Shown: positions 1-6,884 of the stretch, piece after piece
How positions within the stretch are numbered: position 1 is the first letter of the stretch
How the letters are laid out: the number at the start of each line of letters is the position of its first letter
Assembly (NCBI RefSeq): GCF_003024235.1
Contig: NZ_KZ679092.1
Span: 62,001 to 126,000 of the forward strand
Direction of reading: 5' to 3'
Source: Arenimonas caeni
GTDB lineage: Bacteria; Pseudomonadota; Gammaproteobacteria; Xanthomonadales; Xanthomonadaceae
DNA: 64,000 nucleotides
Position numbers and translations under genes: made by a program
The notes under the pieces: generated by a model
Seen by the model: only the letters and a program-made list of their open reading frames with translations
Database searches by the model: none
What the model was told of the DNA's origin: nothing

Positions 1-2
1 CC

Positions 3-716
3 GAAATGGCCGTGCTCGACCACGCCATGCGCGAGCATCCCGGGCTGGCCCGGCACCTGTCGGTGCAGGGGTCGGCCACCAGCGCGCCGGCGCTTCGCTA
101 CATGCACGATCGCTTCGGCATCAGCCGCGCGGTGCTGCCGCGGGTGCTTTCGCTGCAGCAGGTCGAGCGCCTGTGCGAGCGCTCGCCGGTGCCGCTGGAG
201 GTGTTCGCCTTCGGCAGCCTGTGCATCATGGTCGAAGGCCGCTGCCAGCTCTCAAGCTATGTCACCGGCGCCTCGCCCAACCGCCACGGCGTCTGCTCGC
301 CGGCGCGCTTCGTGCGCTGGGAGGAACACGGCGACGGCCAGCGCGCCGTGCGCCTGAACGGCCTGCTGATGGATCGCTACGCACCGGGCGAGCCGGCCGC
401 CTACCCGACGGTCTGCAAGGGCCGCTTCGACGTGGGCGGCGAAACCTTCCACGCGCTCGAGGAGCCGACCAGCCTCAACACCCTCGAACTGCTGCCGCAG
501 CTGGCGGAGGCCGGCGTGGCGGCGCTGAAGATCGAGGGCCGCCAGCGCGGCGTGGCCTACGTGAGCTCGGTGACGCGTACCTGGCGCGAGGCCATCGACC
601 GCCACCGTGCCGACGCAGCCGGCTGGCAGGCCCGCCCCGAGTGGCAGAAGGCGCTTTCGGCCCACGCCGAAGGCCACCAGACCACGCTCGGCCCCTACCA
701 CCGCGCCTGGCACTGA
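3..716 (+). CDS. ubiU: UbiU, O2-independent ubiquinone hydroxylation protein (5' truncated)
   Basis: This U32-family protein works with UbiV and UbiT in oxygen-independent ubiquinone synthesis, where the UbiU-UbiV pair carries iron-sulphur clusters. The window starts inside the gene: the frame is open to the left edge and about 95 N-terminal residues are missing compared with the roughly 330-residue E. coli protein. The four cluster cysteines are visible in SLCIMVEGRC, GVC and PTVC, and the U32 signatures EVFAFGSLCIM, ALEEPTSLNTLELLP and KIEGRQR are intact. It ends 4 bases before ubiV and is cotranscribed with it. Its promoter lies outside the window. Identification rests on close similarity to the remembered E. 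coli sequence over the whole visible part. Confidence 0.95.
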   Translation, partial: EMAVLDHAMREHPGLARHLSVQGSATSAPALRYMHDRFGISRAVLPRVLSLQQVERLCERSPVPLEVFAFGSLCIMVEGRCQLSSYVTGASPNRHGVCSPARFVRWEEHGDGQRAVRLNGLLMDRYAPGEPAAYPTVCKGRFDVGGETFHALEEPTSLNTLELLPQLAEAGVAALKIEGRQRGVAYVSSVTRTWREAIDRHRADAAGWQARPEWQKALSAHAEGHQTTLGPYHRAWH

Positions 717-720
717 CCGC

Positions 721-1632
721 ATGAAACTCAGCCTCGGACCGCTGCAATACTTCTGGCCGCGCGAGCGCACGCTCGCCTTCTACCGCGAGGCGGCCGGCTG
801 GCCGGTCGACGTGGTCTACCTGGGCGAAACGGTGTGCAGCAAGCGCCGCGAACTGGGCACGCGCGACTGGATCGCGCTGGCCGGGGAGCTGGCCACGGCC
901 GGCAAGGAAGTGGTGCTTTCCAGCCTGGCGCTGGTGGAGGCCGAATCCGAGCTCAACGCGGTGCAGCGCATGCTCGAGCACGGTGGCTTCCTCGTCGAAG
1001 CCAACGACCTGACCGCGGTGCAGCTATGCCGCGAGGCGGGCGCCGGCTTCGTGGCCGGGCCAAGCCTGAACATCTACAACCACCGCGCGCTGGCGATGCT
1101 GGCCGAAGACGGGCTGCGGCGCTGGGTGCCCGGCGTCGAGCAGGGCCTGCGGCAGATCGACGAGCTGCTGGCGGCGCACGCGGCGGAAGGACTGCCGGCG
1201 CCCGAGGTGGAGGTGATCGCCTGGGGACGCCTGCCGCTGTCGTACTCGGCCCGCTGCTTCACGGCCCGCGCCTTCGACGTGCCCAAGGACGCCTGCGGCT
1301 TCCGCTGCATCGAACATCCGGACGGCCTGCCGCTGGCCACGCGCGAGGGCACGCCCTTCCTGCGCATCAACGGCATCCAGATCCAGGGTGAAGAAATCAC
1401 CGACCTTGGCCCGGAACTCCCGGCCCTGCGCGAACTCGGCGTCGGCCTGCTGCGGCTCTACCCGCAGCACGAAGGCATGCGCGAGATCGTCGAACACTTC
1501 GACCTCGCCCGCCACTCCACCCTTCCTCCGCCCCGCCTCGGCGCCGTCAACGGCTACTGGCACGAACACCCCGGCAAACCCGGCCTCCCCGACGCCCCCA
1601 CCCCACCCGCGCCTGCCCACCCCACGCCGTAG
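721..1632 (+). CDS. ubiV: UbiV, O2-independent ubiquinone hydroxylation protein
   Basis: UbiV is the partner of UbiU in anaerobic hydroxylation of the ubiquinone ring. The protein is 303 residues. Four [4Fe-4S] cysteines are at C39 (ETVC), C179 (ARC), C192 and C196 (ACGFRC), the same arrangement as in E. coli UbiV. The ATG start is 4 bases after the ubiU stop, with no intergenic space, so the two are translated from one message. The last residues are a proline-rich tail rather than a domain. The stop codon lies inside a 13-bp palindrome (1627-1656) shared with the convergent fabB end. The third partner, UbiT, is encoded about 4.3 kb further on the opposite strand. Confidence 0.95.
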   Translation: MKLSLGPLQYFWPRERTLAFYREAAGWPVDVVYLGETVCSKRRELGTRDWIALAGELATAGKEVVLSSLALVEAESELNAVQRMLEHGGFLVEANDLTAVQLCREAGAGFVAGPSLNIYNHRALAMLAEDGLRRWVPGVEQGLRQIDELLAAHAAEGLPAPEVEVIAWGRLPLSYSARCFTARAFDVPKDACGFRCIEHPDGLPLATREGTPFLRINGIQIQGEEITDLGPELPALRELGVGLLRLYPQHEGMREIVEHFDLARHSTLPPPRLGAVNGYWHEHPGKPGLPDAPTPPAPAHPTP

Positions 1633-1656
1633 GAGCGCCCTCAGGCGCTCCTACGG
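1627..1656. repeat. REP-like palindrome between convergent ubiV and fabB
   Basis: A perfect 13-bp stem (1627-1639 with 1644-1656) with a CTCA loop begins CCGTAGGAGCGCC. The GTAGGAGCG head is that of the REP elements seen again in murL and near 49.75 kb. It contains the ubiV stop codon and ends 9 bases before the fabB stop, so it may also stop transcription from both sides, although no T-run follows. Confidence 0.7.
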
Positions 1657-1664
1657 GAAAGCGG

Positions 1665-2876
1665 TCAGGCGGGGGTGCCGAAGACGAGGCAGGCGTTGGT
1701 GCCGCCGAAGCCGAAGCTGTTGGACATCACCGTGCGAAGCGTGGCGTCGCGGCTCTCGCGCAGGATCGGGAAATCGGCCGCCTGAGGGTCGAGGTTGGCG
1801 ACGTGGGCCGAGCCGGCCATGAAACCGTCGCGCATCATCAGCAGGCTGTAGATCGCCTCGTGCACGCTGGCGGCGCCGAGCGAGTGGCCCGACAGTGCCT
1901 TGGTGGACGAGATCGGCGGCATCGCCTCGCCGAAGGCCTCGCGGACCGCACGCAGCTCGATGATGTCGCCCAGCGGCGTCGACGTGCCGTGGGTATTGAG
2001 GTAGTCGATGGGGCGGTCGAGGCCGGCCATCGCCATCTGCATGCAGCGCACCGCGCCTTCGCCCGAGGGCGCGACCATGTCGGCGCCGTCGGAGCTGATG
2101 CCGTAGCCGAGCAGCTCGGCGTGGATGCGGGCGCCGCGCGCCTTCGCGTGCTCGTAGTCCTCGAGCACCACCATGCCGCCGCCACCGGCGATGACGAACC
2201 CGTCGCGGTCGGCGTCGTAGGGGCGCGAGGCCGTGGCCGGCGTGTCGTTGTGCCTGGTCGACAGCGCGCCCATCGCATCGAACTGCAGGCTCAGCGACCA
2301 GTGCAGCTCCTCGCCGCCGCCCGCGAACATGATGTCCTGGCGGCCGGCGCGGATCTGGTCGGCTGCGGCGCCGATGCAGTGCGCCGAGGTCGCGCAGGCC
2401 GCGGCGATCGAATAGCTCGCGCCACGGATGCCGAAGGCCGTGGCCAGGTTGGCCGACACCGTCGAGCCCATCGTGCGCGGCACCATGTACGGGCCCACCT
2501 TGCGCACGCCGCGCTGGCGCAGCAGGTCGGCGGCCTCGACCTGCCACTGGGTCGAGCCGCCGCCGGAGCCGGCGAACAGGCCGGTGCGGTCGGAGCGCAC
2601 TTGTGCGTCCCCGAGGCCGGCGTCGGTGATGGCTTCCTGCATGGCCACGTGCGCATAGGCCGCGCCGTCACCCATGAAGCGCAGCGCCTTGCGGTCGATG
2701 CGCGCGGCCAGGTCGATCTCCGGCGCGCCGGAAACCTGGCTGCGCAGGCCGGCTTCGGCGGCGGCGGCGTCGAAGCGGATGCCGCTGTGCCCTTCGCGCA
2801 GCGCCACCGAGACGCCGTCCAGCGTGTTGCCCAGGCACGAGACGATGCCCATGCCCGTGATGACGACGCGACGCAT
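1665..2876 (-). CDS. fabB: Beta-ketoacyl-ACP synthase I (FabB)
   Basis: FabB condenses malonyl-ACP with acyl-ACP and is the elongation step needed for anaerobic unsaturated fatty acids. The protein is 403 residues (E. coli 406). The catalytic triad is visible: C161 in [10 protein letters not shown]296 in NTHGTSTP and H331 in SGHSLGA. The glycine-rich C-terminal signature [11 protein letters not shown] is present. The ATG was chosen because it gives the canonical N-terminus [10 protein letters not shown] and lies 2 bases after the fabA stop, so it is the second gene of a fabAB operon. A longer in-frame extension upstream only overlaps fabA and is not used. Confidence 0.97.
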   Translation of the reverse strand: MRRVVITGMGIVSCLGNTLDGVSVALREGHSGIRFDAAAAEAGLRSQVSGAPEIDLAARIDRKALRFMGDGAAYAHVAMQEAITDAGLGDAQVRSDRTGLFAGSGGGSTQWQVEAADLLRQRGVRKVGPYMVPRTMGSTVSANLATAFGIRGASYSIAAACATSAHCIGAAADQIRAGRQDIMFAGGGEELHWSLSLQFDAMGALSTRHNDTPATASRPYDADRDGFVIAGGGGMVVLEDYEHAKARGARIHAELLGYGISSDGADMVAPSGEGAVRCMQMAMAGLDRPIDYLNTHGTSTPLGDIIELRAVREAFGEAMPPISSTKALSGHSLGAASVHEAIYSLLMMRDGFMAGSAHVANLDPQAADFPILRESRDATLRTVMSNSFGFGGTNACLVFGTPA

Positions 2877-2878
2877 GC

Positions 2879-3394
2879 CTACATTCCTTCGGTGGAGGAG
2901 AACAGGCCGACGCGCAGTTCCTCGGCCGTGTAGATCTCGCGGCCGTCGACCAGGGTGCGGCCGTCGGCGATCACCATTTTCAGGCGCCCGCGCACCACGC
3001 GCCGGATATCGATTTCGTAGGTGACGAGCTTGGCGCTCGGCAGCACCTGGCCGGTGAACTTCACCTGGCCCACGCCGAGCGCGCGGCCGCGGCCGGGCTC
3101 GCCAAGCCAGGGCAGGTAGAAACCGGCCAGCTGCCACATCGCGTCCAGGCCCAGGCAACCCGGCATCACTGGGTCGTCGGCGAAGTGGCAGGCGAAGAAC
3201 CAAAGGTCCGGCCGGATGTCGAGTTCGGCGCGGATGAATCCCTTGCCGTGCTTGCCGCCGCTCTCGCTGATCTCGGTGATGCGGTCGAACATCAGCATCG
3301 GGTCGGACGGAAGGCGCGCGCCGCCGGGGCCGAACATGGCGCCGCTGGCGCATTCGAGCAACTGCGCGCGGTCGAAGGACTGGGAGATATTCAT
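2879..3394 (-). CDS. fabA: 3-hydroxydecanoyl-ACP dehydratase/isomerase (FabA)
   Basis: FabA dehydrates 3-hydroxydecanoyl-ACP and isomerises the product to the cis-3 form, the branch point of oxygen-independent unsaturated fatty acid synthesis. It is 171 residues, and catalytic H70 (FACHFADDP) and D84 (LGLDAMWQ) fall at the same numbers as in E. coli FabA. The start MNISQSF was picked for this length; an upstream in-frame ATG would add about 20 unrelated residues. fabB follows 2 bases later. An FNR-like box (3449-3462) sits about 60 bp upstream and overlaps the nadB stop, so the operon may be induced at low oxygen, which fits the enzyme's role. Confidence 0.97.
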   Translation of the reverse strand: MNISQSFDRAQLLECASGAMFGPGGARLPSDPMLMFDRITEISESGGKHGKGFIRAELDIRPDLWFFACHFADDPVMPGCLGLDAMWQLAGFYLPWLGEPGRGRALGVGQVKFTGQVLPSAKLVTYEIDIRRVVRGRLKMVIADGRTLVDGREIYTAEELRVGLFSSTEGM

Positions 3395-3448
3395 CGCTGC
3401 CGGAACATTGGGGAAAACCGAGTTTCGTTGGTCAATGTGGGGCATGGA

Positions 3449-3462
3449 ATGATCCGCATCAA
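3449..3462 (-). promoter_or_regulatory. FNR-like box upstream of fabAB
   Basis: Read on the minus strand this is TTGATGCGGATCAT, 9 of 10 matches to the FNR consensus TTGAT-N4-ATCAA. A hexamer GAAACT (3421-3426), which keeps the A2 and T6 of a -10 box, is 32 bp from the box centre. That is the spacing of a class II FNR promoter and predicts a start near 3414. Regulation is inferred. Confidence 0.55.
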
Positions 3463-4931
3463 GCGGTTTCGCCGTACGCCGGCGTGTCGATTCCGTGGCG
3501 TATGTTGCGGTTTTTCCCTTTGTCCACGCGATGATGCGCGCCCAGGGAGCCCCTGCGCGCGAGCGCCGCGGCGAGCATCGCCAGCAGCAGTCTTCCCTGT
3601 CTGGCGGCTGAAAGTGCGCGATCGGAGTCGATCGCCTGCAGCGCATGCGCCAGCGTCGCGCCGTCACGGACCGGCCCCAGAGCGCGCCCGGCCAGCCGCG
3701 CGATCGCAGCGCGCGCGGCGGCATCGGCGCCGGGCCCGGCATCCACCCAGTGCTCCGCCGGCGCCGTGCCCGCCGTCGCCTGGCGCAACCGTTCGCCCAG
3801 GCGCCTGCCGCAAACCACGCCCTCGAGCAGCGAGTTGCTGGCGAGCCGGTTCGCGCCATGCACGCCGGTGCAGGCCACCTCGCCCACCGCGTGCAGGCCG
3901 GGTACCGTGCTGGCGCCATCGGGGTCGACCGCGATGCCGCCCATGTGGAAGTGCATCGCCGGCGTCACCGGGATGGGTTCGCTGCGCGGATCGAAGCCGT
4001 GCCTTGCACACAGTGCGAGCACGGTGGGGAACTGGCGCCACGCCTCGGCATCGAGGCCGCGCGCGTCGAGCCAGGCCCGGCCACCCTCCTGCTGGTGCCG
4101 GCAGATGCGCCGCGCCACCACGTCGCGTGGCGCAAGGTCGCCGGGCAGGTGCCCGCCCGGCATGAGCAGGTCGCCATTGCCGTCGACCAGGCGCGCGCCG
4201 GCGCCGCGCAGCGCCTCGGTGACCAGGGGCAGCTTGCCGGCGCCCGGAACGTCCAGCGCCGTCGGATGCCACTGGATGAATTCCAGGTCGCGCAGGTCGG
4301 CGCCCGCGGCCAGCGCCAGCGACAGACCGCTGCCGTCGGCGCCGGGGGGATTGGTGGTGGCCGCGAAGAGCGCGCCGATGCCGCCGGTGGCCAGCACCAG
4401 GTCGGGCGTCGCGATTTCCCGCGACCGTTCCTGCGCATCGCGCAGGCGCACCCCGGCCACGCGCCCGCGCGCCAGGCCGATCGCCTCCAGCCGCCACCCC
4501 GGCAGCCAGCCCACGTGCGGCGCCGCCGCCGCGGCCTGCGCCAGGGTGGTGGTGATCGCACGGCCGGTGGCGTCGCCGCCGGCATGCACGATGCGCGCGC
4601 GACCGTGGCCGCCTTCGCGGCCCAGCTGCAGCCGGCCTTCGCCATCGCGGTCGAACGGCACGCCGAGCCCGGCCAGCCACTGCACGACGCCCGGCGCCGC
4701 GGCCACCAGCGCGTGCACCGCGGCCACGTCGTTGTGCCAGGCGCCTGCGGCCAGGGTGTCGGCGGCGTGCTGCGTCGGGTCGTCGCCCTCGCCCACCGCC
4801 GCCGCCAGCCCGCCCTGCGCCATGGCGCTGGCGGTGCCCACCGGGCAGGCGGAGCGGCAGACCAGCCAGACCGGACGCGGCGCCGCGGCCAGCGCCGTGC
4901 ACAGGCCGGCCACGCCCGCACCGACCACCAC
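3459..4931 (-). CDS. nadB: L-aspartate oxidase (NadB)
   Basis: NadB oxidises L-aspartate to iminoaspartate with FAD, passing electrons to O2 or fumarate; NadA then makes quinolinate for NAD. The protein is about 490 residues, slightly short of the 540 in E. coli because of a reduced C-terminal helical domain. The FAD motif [10 protein letters not shown] is at the N-terminus. Active-site stretches [19 protein letters not shown] and PAMHFHMGG are present, and [13 protein letters not shown] closes the FAD domain. No ATG is available. The GTG at 4931 gives a normal N-terminus, but a CTG overlapping the nadA stop (4952) is possible, so the start is uncertain. Third gene of the ubiT-nadA-nadB operon. 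Confidence 0.93.
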   Translation of the reverse strand: MVVGAGVAGLCTALAAAPRPVWLVCRSACPVGTASAMAQGGLAAAVGEGDDPTQHAADTLAAGAWHNDVAAVHALVAAAPGVVQWLAGLGVPFDRDGEGRLQLGREGGHGRARIVHAGGDATGRAITTTLAQAAAAAPHVGWLPGWRLEAIGLARGRVAGVRLRDAQERSREIATPDLVLATGGIGALFAATTNPPGADGSGLSLALAAGADLRDLEFIQWHPTALDVPGAGKLPLVTEALRGAGARLVDGNGDLLMPGGHLPGDLAPRDVVARRICRHQQEGGRAWLDARGLDAEAWRQFPTVLALCARHGFDPRSEPIPVTPAMHFHMGGIAVDPDGASTVPGLHAVGEVACTGVHGANRLASNSLLEGVVCGRRLGERLRQATAGTAPAEHWVDAGPGADAAARAAIARLAGRALGPVRDGATLAHALQAIDSDRALSAARQGRLLLAMLAAALARRGSLGAHHRVDKGKNRNIRHGIDTPAYGETA

Positions 4932-4948
4932 CAGCGGCGGGACCGCGC

Positions 4949-5953
4949 TCAGACCCGTTCGCCGCGACCGACGGCCAGCATGCGCTCGAGCGCGCGCCGC
5001 GCGCGCGCGGCCACCTCGTCGGGCACCGTCACCTCGGGCCCGAGGTCGCGCAGGCAGGCGTGGATGTTCTGCAGCGTGATGCGCTTCATGTGCGGACAGA
5101 GGTTGCAGGGCTTGATGAACTCGGTGGCCGGGAAGCGCAGGCGCAGGTTGTCGGCCATCGAGCACTCGGTGATCAGCGCCACACGCTCGGGCTGCTCGCG
5201 CTCGAGCCAGGCGCCCATGGCGCTGGTGGAACCCACGAAGTCGGCCTCGGCGAGCACCTCGGGCGGGCATTCGGGATGCGCGACCAAGCGCGCGTCGAAG
5301 CGCTCGCGCGCGTGCCGGGCCTCGGCCGCGGTGAAGGTCTCGTGCACCTCGCAGCGGCCGTCCCATAGCACCAGCTGCACGCTCGTCTGGCTGGCCACGT
5401 GGGCGCCCAGGTAGCGATCGGGCAGGAAGATCACCTTGTCCGCGCCCATGGCCTCGACCACCTGCACCGCGTTTGCCGAGGTGCAGCAGGCATCGGATTC
5501 GGCCTTCACCTCGGCGCTGGTGTTGACGTAGGTGACCACCGGCGCGCCGGGGTGGCGCGCGCGCAGCATGCGCACGTCGGCGGCGGTGATCGAGTCGGCC
5601 AGCGAGCAGCCCGCCAGCGGGTCGGGGATGAGCACCTTCACGTGGGGCGCGAGGATCTTCGCGCTCTCGGCCATGAAGTGCACGCCGGCCAGCACCACGA
5701 TCCCGGCGTCGCAGTCGGCGGCGGCCTGCGCCAGCGCCAGCGAGTCGCCGGTGACGTCGGCCACGCCATGGAAGATCTCCGGCGACTGGTAGCTGTGCGC
5801 CATCACCACCGCGCCGCGCTCGCGCTTGAGGGTGTTGATCGCATCGATCCAGGGCAGGTGCAGCGGCACCTCCAGGCAGGGCAGCAGCCGTTCGAGCTTT
5901 TCGCTCAGCCCGGCGTACTCGACTGCCAGTTCGTCACGCCAGCGTGGTTTCAT
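4949..5953 (-). CDS. nadA: Quinolinate synthase A (NadA)
   Basis: NadA is a [4Fe-4S] enzyme that condenses iminoaspartate with dihydroxyacetone phosphate to quinolinate. The protein is 334 residues. Cluster cysteines are visible at C116 (AGCSLAD), in DACCTSANA (C156/C157) and in the C-terminal KPCNLCPHMK. The substrate motifs MAHSYQSPEI and NTSAEVKAESD are intact. The ATG overlaps the stop of the chorismate mutase-UbiT gene by the sequence ATGA, which points to translational coupling, and nadB follows at once. The cluster is oxygen-sensitive, which agrees with this operon having an FNR-type promoter. Confidence 0.97.
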   Translation of the reverse strand: MKPRWRDELAVEYAGLSEKLERLLPCLEVPLHLPWIDAINTLKRERGAVVMAHSYQSPEIFHGVADVTGDSLALAQAAADCDAGIVVLAGVHFMAESAKILAPHVKVLIPDPLAGCSLADSITAADVRMLRARHPGAPVVTYVNTSAEVKAESDACCTSANAVQVVEAMGADKVIFLPDRYLGAHVASQTSVQLVLWDGRCEVHETFTAAEARHARERFDARLVAHPECPPEVLAEADFVGSTSAMGAWLEREQPERVALITECSMADNLRLRFPATEFIKPCNLCPHMKRITLQNIHACLRDLGPEVTVPDEVAARARRALERMLAVGRGERV

Positions 5954-6789
5954 CGACCGGCCCTCCAGGCCTCGCGGGCCGCGCGCGCGGCGCGTGCACC
6001 CCGGTTGAGCGCGATGCGCACCGCCAGCGGCACCTCTTCCCAGGGCAGGCGGTCGAGCAGGTTGCGCGCGGTCAGGCCCAGTTCGGTGTCGCCGGTGAGT
6101 TCGAGCCGGCGCTGGAAGAACAGCGTGTCGGCGTCCTCGAGCCGGCTGGCGAGCAGCAGCAGGTCGGTGGCCGAGCCGCGCACGCTGGCTTCGGCCGGGC
6201 CGTCGACGCTGCGCAGTCGGCCATCTTCCAGGCCCAGCACCCAGGCCAGGCCCAGGTCCGGCACCTCGATGCCGATGCGACGCCCCTGCAGGAAGCCTAG
6301 CTCGCCGGCGCGCAGCGGCTTGTCGAGCAGTTGCCCGACCGCACGTTCCAGCAGCTGGCGCTGCCAGGCCTGCGGCACCCGCCGCAGCACCGGCGCCCAG
6401 CGCCGGGGCGGCGGCAGCCAGCGAAGGTAGGGGTGGGTGGGTGCACCGACCATGGCCTGGTCTCCTGGATTCGGGTTCGGGAAGGGCGCGTCGGGAACCG
6501 GGAGGCCGTCGGCGGCCAGGCCCTGCAGGTGGCGGCCGTCGGCGATCAGCAGCGCCAGCTGGCCGCGCGCCAGGCCCGGCGGCAGGCCGAGCCGGCGCGC
6601 CAGCCCGTCGCCGCGCGCGAGCACGGCGTGCTCACGCGCCGGATCGCAGGCCGGCAGCCCGCCGCGCCGCTTGCTCGCGGCCAGCCCCGCCACCAGCCGG
6701 CGACGGCCGGCGAGCAGCAGCAGCATGGCGTCGTCGAGTCCATCGATGCCGCGGCGAAGCAGCGACACCGCGAACGGAACCTGGTTCAT
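5950..6789 (-). CDS. ubiT: Chorismate mutase (AroQ)-UbiT (SCP2) fusion
   Basis: The 279-residue protein has two parts. Residues 8-95 are an AroQ chorismate mutase: aligned to the E. coli P-protein, every active-site residue is kept with an offset of one, namely R12, R29, K40, D49, R52, E53 and Q89. Residues 118-279 match UbiT (YhbT), the SCP2-fold accessory factor of anaerobic ubiquinone synthesis, including DTLFFQRRL, LTGDTELGL and the RNLLD stretch. A proline-rich linker (about 93-117) joins them. The ATG at 6789 puts R12 in register; earlier in-frame ATGs add nothing conserved. The stop overlaps nadA by ATGA. An FNR-like box precedes it. The SCP2 part is confidently UbiT. Mutase activity is inferred from residue conservation. 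Confidence 0.9.
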   Translation of the reverse strand: MNQVPFAVSLLRRGIDGLDDAMLLLLAGRRRLVAGLAASKRRGGLPACDPAREHAVLARGDGLARRLGLPPGLARGQLALLIADGRHLQGLAADGLPVPDAPFPNPNPGDQAMVGAPTHPYLRWLPPPRRWAPVLRRVPQAWQRQLLERAVGQLLDKPLRAGELGFLQGRRIGIEVPDLGLAWVLGLEDGRLRSVDGPAEASVRGSATDLLLLASRLEDADTLFFQRRLELTGDTELGLTARNLLDRLPWEEVPLAVRIALNRGARAARAAREAWRAGR

Positions 6790-6854
6790 TGCCTGCACTC
6801 CCGGTGCCATGGCGGCACCGGGGCGCATTGCATCGCCGGCGCGCCCGGCGCGCC

Positions 6855-6868
6855 CTGACCTCGGTCAA
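6855..6868 (-). promoter_or_regulatory. FNR-like box upstream of ubiT-nadA-nadB
   Basis: On the minus strand this reads TTGACCGAGGTCAG, a TTGAC-N4-GTCA palindrome. A hexamer TGCAAT (6827-6832, 4 of 6 matches to TATAAT) is exactly 32 bp from the centre, the class II FNR geometry, predicting a start near 6820 and a leader of about 30 nt. Confidence 0.6.
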
Positions 6869-6884
6869 CCGGGGCCGGTTTGGC

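Noticed and set aside
5950-6789. Plain sterol-carrier protein annotation for the SCP2 part
   Set aside because: The match to UbiT over DTLFFQRRL and GDTELGL is specific, and ubiU-ubiV are in the same region.
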